DNA of 64,000 nucleotides from Arthrobacter globiformis (lineage in GTDB: Bacteria > Actinomycetota > Actinomycetes > Actinomycetales > Micrococcaceae): assembly GCF_030818015.1 (NCBI RefSeq), contig NZ_JAUSZX010000001.1, forward strand, positions 434,001-498,000, written 5' to 3'. The notes beneath the pieces were generated by a model, which was not told where the DNA came from, ran no database searches, and saw nothing but the letters and a program-made list of their open reading frames with translations. A program made the position numbers and the translations under genes. Below are positions 1-8,588 of this stretch, in pieces; within the stretch, counting starts at the first letter, position 1, and each line of letters begins with the position of its first letter.

Positions 1-1
1 C

Positions 2-1102
2 CGGTTACGGGCCGGGTTCGTCGGTGCCGGGTTCATGGCTGAGGTGCATAGCAGAGCCGCCCGTGCCGCAGGGGCGGAAATCGCCGGTATCGCGTCCTCG
101 AGCCCTGCCAGTGCCGCACGCGTCAAAGACCGTCTGGGCGTCGAGCAGGCTTACGCCTCTGTCCAGGACCTCGTCCAGGACGACAGGATCGACGTCATCC
201 ACGTCTGCACCCCGAACGCCACCCACGTCGCACTGGCCGAGGCAGCGCTGAAAGCAGGCAAGCACGTTGTCTGTGAGAAGCCTCTGGCTACCACCGTGCA
301 GGATGCCACCCATCTGGTGGAGCTGGCCGCTACGGCCGGGGCGGTCGCGACCGTTCCCTTCGTCTACCGGTTCCACCCGATGGTCCGGGAAGCCCGGGAA
401 CGCATTGCGTCCGGCCAGACGGGACGGATCTCTACTATCCAGGGGTCCTATCTTCAGGACTGGCTGCTGTCCCGGAACGACGATAACTGGCGGGTGGACG
501 CCGGTGTCGGTGGCCCTTCGCGGGCGTTCGCCGACATCGGGTCCCACCTGTGCGATCTCCTCGAATTCGTGAGCGGGGAACGGATAACACGGGTCGGTGC
601 ACTGAGCCGCACTCTCTTCTCAGGCCGGGCAAACCACAAGGACATCCAGACGGAGGACCTCGTTGCGGCTGTATTCGCGACTGGGAACGGCACCGTGGGA
701 AATCTGCTGGTCAGCCAGGTTGCGCCTGGGCGGAAGAACCGCCTGATGATCGAGATTTCGGGTTCTGAGAGCACGGTCCAGTTCGACCAGGAGGCGCCGG
801 AGACGTTGTGGCTTGGTAAACGGGCCGGTTCCCAACTGCTTGTCCGCGACCCAGACGCGCTTAGCCCCGAAGCGGCACGGCTCAGTGTCCTACCGGCAGG
901 GCATCCCCAGGGTTATCAGGATGCGTTCAATGCATTTGTCGCCGATACCTATGCCGCAATCAACGGAGACAACCGCGATGGCCTGCCTACCTTCCGTGAC
1001 GGCCTCAGGTCAGCCGTCCTTACCGAAAGCATCATCGAATCCAGCAAGTGCGGCGAGTGGGTCGACGTCCCAGACGTGAAAGAACTAGAAGGAGTGCAGT
1101 AA
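2..1102 (+). CDS. Gfo/Idh/MocA family oxidoreductase (5' end outside window)
   Basis: NAD(P)-dependent sugar or polyol dehydrogenase of the Gfo/Idh/MocA fold. The frame is open to the window edge, and the dinucleotide-binding motif (GFVGAGFMAEVH) straddles the first in-frame ATG at 35. That ATG is therefore internal and the true start lies upstream. Visible hallmarks are the catalytic CEKPLATT motif (Lys about residue 82 counted from 35) and the DIGSHLCDL segment that normally carries active-site Asp and His. The C-terminus looks complete and ends in TAATG, overlapping the start of a 22-codon remnant of a second oxidoreductase. Its place beside a sugar importer and TIM-barrel isomerases suggests it oxidises or reduces a sugar ring position. 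The substrate cannot be read from the sequence; inositol, levoglucosan and 3-keto-sugar dehydrogenases all belong to this family. Confidence 0.88.
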   Translation, partial: RLRAGFVGAGFMAEVHSRAARAAGAEIAGIASSSPASAARVKDRLGVEQAYASVQDLVQDDRIDVIHVCTPNATHVALAEAALKAGKHVVCEKPLATTVQDATHLVELAATAGAVATVPFVYRFHPMVREARERIASGQTGRISTIQGSYLQDWLLSRNDDNWRVDAGVGGPSRAFADIGSHLCDLLEFVSGERITRVGALSRTLFSGRANHKDIQTEDLVAAVFATGNGTVGNLLVSQVAPGRKNRLMIEISGSESTVQFDQEAPETLWLGKRAGSQLLVRDPDALSPEAARLSVLPAGHPQGYQDAFNAFVADTYAAINGDNRDGLPTFRDGLRSAVLTESIIESSKCGEWVDVPDVKELEGVQ

Positions 1103-1167
1103 TGAAAATCATCCAGGTAGGCCTCGGCGCATGGGGCGCCCATGGCTTAAGGAAGGCAGTAGGATGA
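1102..1167 (+). pseudogene. 22-codon remnant of a second Gfo/Idh/MocA gene
   Basis: A GGAG Shine-Dalgarno (1091-1094) precedes ATG 1102, which overlaps the upstream stop as TAATG. The frame reads MKIIQVGLGAWGAHG and stops after 22 codons. The first dozen residues match the N-terminal Rossmann strand and glycine motif of Gfo/Idh/MocA proteins, then similarity ends abruptly. The stop overlaps the next gene's start as ATGA. Both junctions are the kind expected for a full gene inside an operon, so this looks like an internal deletion that kept the start and the last codons. It may still be translated for coupling. Confidence 0.6.
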
Positions 1168-2591
1168 TCCGATCTCTCGATCGCGTCAAGCGGTCACGCA
1201 TCGTAGCGGGCTTGGGAGCCGCGCTCACTGTAACCCTGTTGGCAACCGCATGCACGGGCGGGTCATCAGCACCCAGCGCGGCGGCGGCCAAACCGGCAGA
1301 GCTGCGGATGCTCTACACCACCGATGAAGCCAACAGCGCCGCCGTCGCGTCGCTGGTGCCGCAGTTCAAGGAAAAGTTCGGCATCGATCTGAAGATCGAC
1401 AACCAGCCGTACGACGCGTTGCAGCAGAAGGTCTTCTCCGAGTTCGCTTCCAGCAGCAGCTACTACGACATTGTCGTCGTCGACACTCCGTGGGCGCCGG
1501 CCCTGGTGCAGAACCTCGAACCCCTGAGCCAGTACCTTGAGAACGGGGCCCTGAACCCTGACGGCCCGCAGTCCAACGTGGGCGACTTCATCCCCAAGGT
1601 GTTCTACGACACAGCCGTCTACAACGTTGATTCCCCGATCAAACGCTACCCGGACCCCACGGCAAAGCCCGACGCTTCCGCGATAAAGAATGCAGGATTC
1701 GACGTGTACGGGATGCCGGTCCAGTCGAACGTGGCTGTCATGGCCTACCGCAGCGACCTGTTCAACGACCCGGCCCAGAAGGCGAATTTCAAGGCCAAGT
1801 ACGGTAAGGATCTTACGGTCCCGAAGACCTGGGACGACTATGCCCAGGTGGCGGAGTTCTTTACCCAGCCGGATAAGAAGCTCTACGGCACCACGGTCAT
1901 GGCGGGTGTCGGCGACTGGGCCACCGATGACTTCAAGACCCTGCTCGCATCCCAGGGCGGGGACGGGACCCTGGCGGACCAGAACGGCAAGCCCACGTTC
2001 GACACGCCCGAAGGAGTCCAGGCGCTGGATTACTACGCCAAGCTGGCGCAAAGCGGACATGTCCCCCCGGGCAGCACGTCAGCGGACTGGGGTACGACCG
2101 CCGAATCGTTCGGCAGCGGGCTGACCGCCATGACGATCAACTACCACGACCTCAAGCTCGGTGACAACGTCAAGGGCGGCACCATCGGCTATGCCCCGGT
2201 GCCCATCGCGAAGGCCGCCGGACCCCACTTCGGGACCTGGATGCTGAGCGTCAACAAGAATTCCAAGAACAAGGAATGGGCCTACCAGGCGGTCAGCTGG
2301 CTGACCGCCGCCGAGCAGCAAACAACGATGACCGCCAAGTCCCTGCACCCCAGCCGGACCTCCGTATTTGCCAGCATCAAGAGCGATAACCCCCTCGCAC
2401 CCTTCTACCACACCCTCGGAAAATCCCTCGCAGAAGGCGTCGGCCGCGCACGGTTGACCAACTACACCGAACTCAGCCACGAGGTGGCCGTCGCGGTGAA
2501 CAAGGCAGCAACCGGCGCTTCCTCGCCATCGGACGCCCTCAAGTCCGCGTCAGACAAGGTCTCGGCCCTCCTTAAATCGGCCGGCTACTAA
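1164..2591 (+). CDS. ABC sugar importer, extracellular solute-binding lipoprotein (family 1)
   Basis: Captures a sugar or oligosaccharide outside the membrane for the two permeases that follow. Start ATG 1164 is chosen because it has an AAGGAAGG ribosome site and opens directly into a basic n-region, hydrophobic stretch and lipobox LATAC; the longer in-frame start at 1131 adds residues with no signal character. The mature protein (about 440 residues) has the MalE-like layout, with an early 'TTDEANSAAVASLVPQFKEK' segment and the typical C-terminal helical part. It begins the operon SBP, permease, permease, dehydrogenase, isomerase. No ATPase gene is present in this operon, so a shared MsmK/UgpC-type ATPase encoded elsewhere is likely needed. 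Confidence 0.9.
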   Translation: MIRSLDRVKRSRIVAGLGAALTVTLLATACTGGSSAPSAAAAKPAELRMLYTTDEANSAAVASLVPQFKEKFGIDLKIDNQPYDALQQKVFSEFASSSSYYDIVVVDTPWAPALVQNLEPLSQYLENGALNPDGPQSNVGDFIPKVFYDTAVYNVDSPIKRYPDPTAKPDASAIKNAGFDVYGMPVQSNVAVMAYRSDLFNDPAQKANFKAKYGKDLTVPKTWDDYAQVAEFFTQPDKKLYGTTVMAGVGDWATDDFKTLLASQGGDGTLADQNGKPTFDTPEGVQALDYYAKLAQSGHVPPGSTSADWGTTAESFGSGLTAMTINYHDLKLGDNVKGGTIGYAPVPIAKAAGPHFGTWMLSVNKNSKNKEWAYQAVSWLTAAEQQTTMTAKSLHPSRTSVFASIKSDNPLAPFYHTLGKSLAEGVGRARLTNYTELSHEVAVAVNKAATGASSPSDALKSASDKVSALLKSAGY

Positions 2592-2631
2592 CCCCATCGG
2601 ACCGTTCAAGGTCGCCCAAGGAGTATCGATT

Positions 2632-3612
2632 ATGAAAGCAACCGCCGCACCATTGGATGCGACCTTGACGGTTGACGCTTCCCGCCGCGCGGACGGCCTT
2701 GCCACGGCCGGCCCGCGCGGCAGGAAGCCGCTGACCTGGAAAAAACGTTCGACCCCGTGGGTCTACATGGCCCCGGCCATGTTTGTCCTGCTGCTAATGA
2801 CGGTGGCCCCGGCCATTTTTATCTTCTACTCGGCCTTCCGAAACGACAAGATCCTCGGGGGCGTGGGCAAATTCGTCGGACTGGATAACTTCATCACGGC
2901 GGTCACCAATGCCTCAGTCCAGCACGCATTCCTGATCACGTTCGGCTTCGTTGCGGTCGCGGTGATCCTGGAGATGATCCTGGGCTTCGCCCTGGCACTC
3001 CCGCTAGCGGCCCAGACCCGCGCCAACAAGGTCGGGGCTGCGCTCATGCTGCTGCCGTTCGCCGTCACGCCGGCGGTCGCCGCAATGGTCTTCAAGCAGC
3101 TGCTGAACCCCAACTACGGGTGGTTGGGCTACTACCTCGGCGTCTTCGGATTCCCCAAAGGCGTCGACCTGCTCGGTGATCCGACATCGGCATGGATCGT
3201 ACTGGTCATTCTCGACATGTGGCAGTGGACCCCGTTCATCGCCCTGATCCTGATGGCCGGCCTTCAGTCCCTGCCGGGGGAACCCAGGGAAGCAGCCATG
3301 GTCGACGGAGCGACCCCATGGCAGATGTTCCGGCACATCACCTTTCCGGCCATGGTGCCGTTCATTGCCATCGCTGCCGTGCTGCGGACCATCCAGGCCT
3401 TCAAAACCTTCGATTCATTCAAGATCCTCACCGGTGGCGGTCCCGGTGAGTCCACCGAGATCATCAACCTAGGCATTTTCCGCGTCGGCCTTCAAAGCTT
3501 CAACGTCGGTCTCGCCTGCGCGCTGGGCGTGGTCTTCCTGATCATCCTCTCGCTCCTTATCCCCTTCATGCTGCGTATCATCGGCCGCCGAGCAGACCCT
3601 GAGGAAATGTAA
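2632..3612 (+). CDS. ABC sugar importer permease, MalF/UgpA-like
   Basis: Inner-membrane subunit of the carbohydrate importer whose binding protein lies 40 bp upstream. ATG 2632 follows an AAGGAG site. The 326-residue protein has a basic N-terminal tail, about six hydrophobic segments and the cytoplasmic ATPase-contact EAA loop (REAAMVDGATPWQMFRHI, near residue 220). It pairs with the MalG-like permease that starts in the TAATG overlap at its 3' end, which implies translational coupling and equal stoichiometry. Confidence 0.92.
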   Translation: MKATAAPLDATLTVDASRRADGLATAGPRGRKPLTWKKRSTPWVYMAPAMFVLLLMTVAPAIFIFYSAFRNDKILGGVGKFVGLDNFITAVTNASVQHAFLITFGFVAVAVILEMILGFALALPLAAQTRANKVGAALMLLPFAVTPAVAAMVFKQLLNPNYGWLGYYLGVFGFPKGVDLLGDPTSAWIVLVILDMWQWTPFIALILMAGLQSLPGEPREAAMVDGATPWQMFRHITFPAMVPFIAIAAVLRTIQAFKTFDSFKILTGGGPGESTEIINLGIFRVGLQSFNVGLACALGVVFLIILSLLIPFMLRIIGRRADPEEM

Positions 3613-4472
3613 TGACAACGACATCATCAACCAGCCGCGGGGGTACCGTGGCACGCGTCATCATCGGACGTACCTTCCTGTGGGCATGGCTCCTGGTCGG
3701 CCTTGTGCCGCTGCTGTTCATGTTCATCACCTCCATCAAGCCGGCCGGGATCGCCAACCAGATCCCCCCGGCCTGGATCTTCCAGCCGACCCTGGACAAC
3801 TACGCCTCCGTACTGTCAGCGGGCGGCGGCAAATCCGAAAGCTTCGGTCAGCTGCTCACCAATAGTGCAATCGTCAGTCTCGGTGCCACCGCCCTGGCAA
3901 TCGTTGTGGGGGTCCCTGCCGCATATGCCCTGACTATGAGGGATTTCCGGGCCCGCAAGGGGCTCTCATCCTGGATCCTGTCGACCTACATGTTCCCTCC
4001 CATCGTCGCCGTCATCCCGGTCTTCGTCTTCGCCGGCAAGCTCGGGCTCATGGACACCTATCCGGCCCTGATCATCCCGTACGCTGCCTTCAACCTGCCC
4101 ATCGTGGTGTGGATCCTGCGCAGCTCGATCCTGCAGCTGCCCTATGAGATCCAGGAAGCAGCCATGGTCGACGGGGCCTCGACAGGGAACGTGCTCCGCC
4201 GGATCATTTGGCCCCTGCTCGTGCCGTCCGTCGCGACGGCCGCTGTACTGACCATCGTCCTGTCGTGGAACGAATTTCTGTTCGCCCTGTCCCTGACCCG
4301 CAGCGGAGCGAAGACCGCTCCGGTGGGCCTGCAGCAGTTCACCGGTATGTACGGCACGGACTGGGGCAACATCACCGCGGCCGCAACCCTGATCGTCGCG
4401 CCCATCCTGGTGCTCATGGTCGTGCTGCGCCGCCAGATGGTCGCCGGCCTCACCTTCGGTGCAGTCAAGTAA
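3612..4472 (+). CDS. ABC sugar importer permease, MalG/UgpE-like
   Basis: Second membrane subunit of the same importer. Its ATG overlaps the previous stop (TAATG). The 286 residues show six membrane segments and a clear EAA loop (QEAAMVDGASTGNVLRRI, about residue 180) for docking an ABC ATPase. The C-terminus ends in the 'MVAGLTFGAVK' type tail common in MalG-like proteins. Downstream the dehydrogenase gene begins within about 20 bp, so transport and catabolism are in one transcript. Confidence 0.92.
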   Translation: MTTTSSTSRGGTVARVIIGRTFLWAWLLVGLVPLLFMFITSIKPAGIANQIPPAWIFQPTLDNYASVLSAGGGKSESFGQLLTNSAIVSLGATALAIVVGVPAAYALTMRDFRARKGLSSWILSTYMFPPIVAVIPVFVFAGKLGLMDTYPALIIPYAAFNLPIVVWILRSSILQLPYEIQEAAMVDGASTGNVLRRIIWPLLVPSVATAAVLTIVLSWNEFLFALSLTRSGAKTAPVGLQQFTGMYGTDWGNITAAATLIVAPILVLMVVLRRQMVAGLTFGAVK

Positions 4473-4493
4473 ATGAGTATTGGAGAAGAAAAG

Positions 4494-5522
4494 ATGAAAG
4501 CAGTCATCCTCCCCGGTGACAAAAGAGTCACCGTCGTGGAACGCGACGTCCCGGAGCCGGGACCGCATGAGGTGTTGGTGAGGACCCGTGCCTCCGCGAT
4601 CTGCCGCAGCGACATGAGCATCTACTACGGCACCCCGATCGTCGGCGGTGAAAGCGCCGGCCACGGTTCGGTGATACCTGGGCACGAGGCAGCCGGCGAA
4701 GTCGTCAAGGTCGGGAACGCCGTGACCCACGTCAAAGAAGGCGACCGTGTTGCGGGCTACCTTGCCCTGGGCTGCGGATTCTGCGAGTACTGCCTCAGCG
4801 GCTACATGATGCTGTGTGACGAGTGGAAATGCTTCGGTTTCGACGTCCACGGCGGTGACGCCGACTACTTCGTGCTCCCCGAACGCAACTGTCTTCAGCT
4901 CCCTGACGAACTCAGCTTCCGCGCCGGGGCGGTCATGACGGACATGGTCGGCAGCCAGTACCATGTGCAGAAGCAACTCGGCGTGGCCGGCGGAAAAACC
5001 GTAGCCATCTTCGGCATGGGACCAATGGGATCGGCCGCGGTACTCATCGGCAAGGCCTTCGGCGCCCGTGTCGTCGCCGTCGACGTCATCGACCACCGGC
5101 TCGAACAGGCCAGCTCGCTCGGCGCGGACGCCGTCATCAACAGCACGACAGCCGACGCCGTCCAGCAGATCCGGGACCTCACCCAGGGCCGCGGAGCGGA
5201 CGTCTGCATCGATTGTTCCGGCAACCCCGCCGGGCAGAACTCTGCCCTGGAGGCCGCCGCCAAGCTCGGCGCCGTCGCTTTCGTCGGTGAGTCGCGGGCC
5301 ACGCAGATCAACCCCAGCGACCAGATGCTCAGAAAACTGCTCACCGTCGTCGGCGGCTGGTACTTCCCCATCAGCGACTGGGAAGAAATCGTCCGCCTCG
5401 TCATAGACCAGGAAATTCCGGTCGAAAAGCTCATCAGCCACGACTTTTCCATCGATCAGGCCGAGGAAGCCTTCCGCGCTTTCGACCAGCGCGAAACCGA
5501 AAAAGCCGTCTTCGTCTGGTAA
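4494..5522 (+). CDS. Zinc-dependent MDR alcohol/polyol dehydrogenase
   Basis: Medium-chain dehydrogenase, probably NAD(H)-linked, acting on a sugar or polyol hydroxyl. Start ATG 4494 has GGAG 8 bp upstream and gives the family-typical MKAVILPG opening; the in-frame ATG at 4473 would add seven residues. Catalytic zinc ligands are visible as Cys37 (AICRSD) and His64 (GHE). The structural zinc site is C94, C97, C100, C108 (CGFCEYC...C). The nucleotide site is GMGPMG (174-179). Length (342 residues) is normal for sorbitol/threonine dehydrogenase-like MDRs. Being in the importer operon with two TIM-barrel proteins, it may carry out the oxidation or final reduction in the sugar route. Confidence 0.88.
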   Translation: MKAVILPGDKRVTVVERDVPEPGPHEVLVRTRASAICRSDMSIYYGTPIVGGESAGHGSVIPGHEAAGEVVKVGNAVTHVKEGDRVAGYLALGCGFCEYCLSGYMMLCDEWKCFGFDVHGGDADYFVLPERNCLQLPDELSFRAGAVMTDMVGSQYHVQKQLGVAGGKTVAIFGMGPMGSAAVLIGKAFGARVVAVDVIDHRLEQASSLGADAVINSTTADAVQQIRDLTQGRGADVCIDCSGNPAGQNSALEAAAKLGAVAFVGESRATQINPSDQMLRKLLTVVGGWYFPISDWEEIVRLVIDQEIPVEKLISHDFSIDQAEEAFRAFDQRETEKAVFVW

Positions 5523-5554
5523 TTCCTGTCAGACCCTCCAAGGAGAGAGAACCC

Positions 5555-6415
5555 ATGTTCAGATATGCCGCCGAGCTCGTCCCATACCACGACTACGGCT
5601 TCGAAGACTCGATCCGCGACCTTGCCGACATAGGCTTCAAGGAAGTCAACCTCTGGTCCTCCGCAGCACCGCTGGCCCACCACGTCGCTCCGGGAGATGA
5701 CCCCAGCAAAATCCTTGGAGTGCTGGACAAGTACGGGGTCAAACCCTGCGGCCTCACCGTCTACGGAAAGACCCAGGACGAAATCCTTGAACGCGTCGAT
5801 TTCGCCGCGGACCTCGGAATCGACACCCTCGTCTTCGACTGCGAAGCCAACTACTCCGACTTCGTCTCCACCTTCCTGCCACCCATCGTCGAAGCAGGAG
5901 CGCGTCGAGGAGTCAGGATCGCGGTCGAAAACCATCTCACCGTCCCTTTCGCCGCCGATTTCGAATCCGGTGCCAACGAAGACCAGCGATGGGACGAAGG
6001 CGTGGACACCCTCGCACAGATGAAACGGCTCATCCGCGACATCGACGACCCCTATCTCGGCGTCTGCATCGCTCCCCCGCACCTGTGGGTGATGCAGGAC
6101 ACCATCAGCGCAGCGATCACGTTCCTCGCCGAACGCAAGCGGCTCTTCTACTACTACATCTGGGACATCGACCGCGCCTACCGCCACGGCAAAGACGGGC
6201 TGAACTTCGGTCCCGCCGACCAGCAACTCCCCCGCCCCGACGGAACACTTGACCATTCCGTAATGCTGGAAACGCTGCACAGGGTCGGGTATGAAGGCGT
6301 CGCCAGTCTCAAATGCCATGGCACGCAGGGATGGAGCTTCGAAAAAATCGGTGAACACCTTCGGGCGTCCGACGCCTACGTCAGGGACTGCATGAAGAAA
6401 TCCCACGCCCTCTGA
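5555..6415 (+). CDS. TIM-barrel sugar isomerase/epimerase-like protein with altered metal site
   Basis: AP-endonuclease-2/xylose-isomerase-like TIM barrel, 286 residues, with an AAGGAGAG ribosome site before ATG 5555. In this superfamily a divalent metal is usually held by Glu, Asp, His, Glu at successive strand ends. Here Glu125 (AVENH) and His176 (APPH) are seen. The usual Asp position reads VCIAPPH, the 'VH.KD' strand reads YIWDID, and the last Glu position reads SLKCHG. So at least two canonical ligands appear replaced. That argues against a textbook epimerase and leaves open a lyase or hydratase role on a keto-sugar. It ends an operon; a 217-bp gap with a large inverted repeat follows. 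Confidence 0.75.
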   Translation: MFRYAAELVPYHDYGFEDSIRDLADIGFKEVNLWSSAAPLAHHVAPGDDPSKILGVLDKYGVKPCGLTVYGKTQDEILERVDFAADLGIDTLVFDCEANYSDFVSTFLPPIVEAGARRGVRIAVENHLTVPFAADFESGANEDQRWDEGVDTLAQMKRLIRDIDDPYLGVCIAPPHLWVMQDTISAAITFLAERKRLFYYYIWDIDRAYRHGKDGLNFGPADQQLPRPDGTLDHSVMLETLHRVGYEGVASLKCHGTQGWSFEKIGEHLRASDAYVRDCMKKSHAL

Positions 6416-6435
6416 GAATCCCGGACTCACCACAT

Positions 6436-6502
6436 GGTCCGGGGTCTGCAGCGGCAATCGCCAGTATTTTCCTGGCCGTACCCGATCTGCAGTCCCCGGA
6501 CC
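6436..6502. repeat. 16-bp inverted repeat in the gap between two TIM-barrel genes
   Basis: Arms 6436-6451 and 6487-6502 pair with one mismatch around a 35-nt spacer (GGTCCGGGG...CCCCGGACC outer part, TGCAG/CTGCA inner part). It lies just downstream of the stop at 6413-6415. No T-tract follows, so it may be a weak terminator, an mRNA-stabilising hairpin or a regulator site. Nothing else gene-like is seen in 6416-6632 apart from the AAGGAG site before 6633. Confidence 0.45.
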
Positions 6503-6632
6503 TCAAGAACGGACATCCGAAAAGGCAGCAAGTGCTGTCATAGCAGGACCGACAACCTTTGATCCGGAGGCGTCGGCCCGAAACGGCGATCCGACCCGAA
6601 CCGGACAATCCAGTAAAGCCAAGGAGCCTGAT

Positions 6633-7634
6633 ATGCCCCGCCCGTACACCCTGTTCACCGGCCAGTGGGCCGACCTGCCCTTCGAGGAAGTCGCCAGGCT
6701 CGCGTCCGGCTGGGGCTACGACGGCCTCGAAATCGCTGTCTCCGGCGACCATCTGGACGCCTGGCGCTGGGACGAACCCGGTTACGTCGAGTCCAAACTC
6801 GCCGTCCTGGAAAAGTACAACCTGAAGGTCTGGGCGATCTCCAACCACCTCAAGGGCCAGGCCGTCTGCGATGACCCGATCGACTTCCGCCACGAAGCGA
6901 TCGTCGGATCCAAGGTCTGGGGCGACGGCGACCCCGAAGGCGTCCGGCAGCGCGCGGCCGAGGAAATGAAACACACCGCCCGCCTCGCCAAGGCCCTCGG
7001 CGTGGACACCGTCGTCGGCTTCACCGGCTCCTCCATCTGGCAATACGTCGCGATGTTCCCGCCCGTCCCGGAAAAAGTCATCGACGCCGGCTACCAGGAC
7101 TTCGCCGACCGCTGGAACCCCATCCTGGACGTCTTCGACGAATGCGGCGTCCGCTTCGCCCACGAAGTCCACCCGAGCGAGATCGCCTACGACTACTGGA
7201 CCACCGTCCGCACTCTGGAAGCGATCGGCCACCGCGAAGCGTTCGGGCTGAACTGGGACCCCTCCCACTTCATGTGGCAGGGCATCGACCCCGTCTCCTT
7301 CATCTGGGACTTCAAGGATCGGATCTACCACGTGGACTGCAAGGACACCAAGCTGCGCCCCACCGGCCGCAACACCGTCCTCGGCTCCCACCTGCCCTGG
7401 GGCGACCCCCGCCGCGGCTGGGACTTCGTCTCCGCCGGACGCGGCGACGTCCCCTGGGAATCCTCCTTCCGCGCGCTCACCGCCATTGGCTACACCGGAC
7501 CCATCTCGGTGGAATGGGAAGACGCCGGCATGGACCGCCTGCACGGCGCCCCCGAAGCCCTCGCCGCGCTGAAGAAGTTCGACTTCCCCGCGTCCCAGAC
7601 CAGCTTCGACGCCGCCTTCAGCAGCAAGGACTGA
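6633..7634 (+). CDS. TIM-barrel sugar phosphate isomerase/epimerase family protein
   Basis: 333-residue AP-endonuclease-2-like barrel. ATG 6633 follows AAGGAG. The expected metal ligands are all visible: Glu178 (AHEVHP), Asp209 (NWDPSH), His233 (IYHVDCKD) and Glu294 (SVEWED). The insertion rich in Trp and Arg after the third strand (LRPTGRN...WGDPRRGWDF) is typical of the long subfamily often found beside Gfo/Idh oxidoreductases in actinobacteria. In levoglucosan-type pathways proteins of this fold perform beta-elimination and hydration of 3-keto-sugars; a plain keto-sugar epimerase is the alternative. A broken second copy lies at 8589. The glucokinase gene begins 109 bp downstream. Confidence 0.85.
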   Translation: MPRPYTLFTGQWADLPFEEVARLASGWGYDGLEIAVSGDHLDAWRWDEPGYVESKLAVLEKYNLKVWAISNHLKGQAVCDDPIDFRHEAIVGSKVWGDGDPEGVRQRAAEEMKHTARLAKALGVDTVVGFTGSSIWQYVAMFPPVPEKVIDAGYQDFADRWNPILDVFDECGVRFAHEVHPSEIAYDYWTTVRTLEAIGHREAFGLNWDPSHFMWQGIDPVSFIWDFKDRIYHVDCKDTKLRPTGRNTVLGSHLPWGDPRRGWDFVSAGRGDVPWESSFRALTAIGYTGPISVEWEDAGMDRLHGAPEALAALKKFDFPASQTSFDAAFSSKD

Positions 7635-7743
7635 ATGGGACGGCGGGCCTAACCCGCAGCCCAGCACCTGGCCAGGATTGCAGGAAGCGATCCCGGCAGC
7701 CAACGTGCCCGAAGCCACATCGGCCATTCCAGGACAGGAACAC

Positions 7744-8514
7744 ATGAACGCTCCAGTTATCGGCATAGACATCGGAGGCACCGGAATCAAAGGAGGCCTC
7801 GTAGACCCAACAAGAGGCAAACTCCTAGGCGAACCCGTGTGCGTACCAACGCCTCAGCCAGCAACCCCCAAAGCCGTTGCCCAAGCCGTTGCCCTGCTGG
7901 TGGCCGACGTGTCGGTCTATCCGGAAGCTCCGGCAGCCGATTCGCCCATGGGTGTCACATTCCCCGGCATCATCCGCCATGGCGTGGTCCACTCCGCAGC
8001 GAACATGGACAGAAGCTGGCTGAACACCGACATCAACGAACTCCTGACCACCCGACTGGGACGGCGAGTGGAGGTCATCAACGACGCCGATGCCGCTGGC
8101 CTTGCCGAAACGCGCTACGGTGCCGGGGCTGGAGTTTCCGGGGCCGTCCTCGTGATCACGCTGGGTACGGGCATCGGGTCCGCGCTCATCCTTAACGGGC
8201 AACTCGTGCCGAACGTCGAGCTCGGACACCTGGAAGTTGACGGCTGCAGAGCCGAAACAACGACGTCAGCCGTGGCGCGCGAACGGGACCAACTTTCCTG
8301 GGAAGAGTACAGCGTCCTGCTGCAGCGCTACTTCTCACACGTGGAATTCCTGCTGTCACCCGAACTCTTCATCGTCGGCGGCGGCATCTCTCAGCGCGCA
8401 AGCGAATACTTACCCCACCTCAAACTCCAGACCACCATCGTGCCCGCGGTTTTCCGCAATGAAGCAGGCATAGTCGGGGCAGCGATCCAAGCGTTTGCTC
8501 CGGAACACCGTTGA
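7744..8514 (+). CDS. ppgK: Polyphosphate glucokinase (ROK fold)
   Basis: Phosphorylates glucose to glucose-6-phosphate using polyphosphate, and usually also ATP. Start ATG 7744 (MNAPVIGIDIGG) is preferred over an earlier in-frame ATG at 7678, which adds 22 residues without family similarity. The phosphate-binding IDIGGTGIKGG motif is near residues 6-16, and the second loop ITLGTGIGSA and ELGHLEVDG are present. The tail SVLLQRYFSHVEFLLSPELF is characteristic of PpgK. The CxCGxxGCxE zinc motif of ordinary ROK kinases is absent, as expected for PpgK. An intracellular glucose kinase downstream of an ABC importer and keto-sugar enzymes suggests the pathway releases free glucose. Confidence 0.88.
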   Translation: MNAPVIGIDIGGTGIKGGLVDPTRGKLLGEPVCVPTPQPATPKAVAQAVALLVADVSVYPEAPAADSPMGVTFPGIIRHGVVHSAANMDRSWLNTDINELLTTRLGRRVEVINDADAAGLAETRYGAGAGVSGAVLVITLGTGIGSALILNGQLVPNVELGHLEVDGCRAETTTSAVARERDQLSWEEYSVLLQRYFSHVEFLLSPELFIVGGGISQRASEYLPHLKLQTTIVPAVFRNEAGIVGAAIQAFAPEHR

Positions 8515-8588
8515 TTGGAAGCAGCAGCATTGGATCCGCCTCAACCAGCGCCCCTCACCTGAACCTACCGAGCCCAAAGGAACCTGCC

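Noticed and set aside
3966..5441. 491-codon minus-strand open frame opposite the permease and MDR dehydrogenase genes
   Set aside because: Spans parts of two real plus-strand genes and their junction; antisense shadow.
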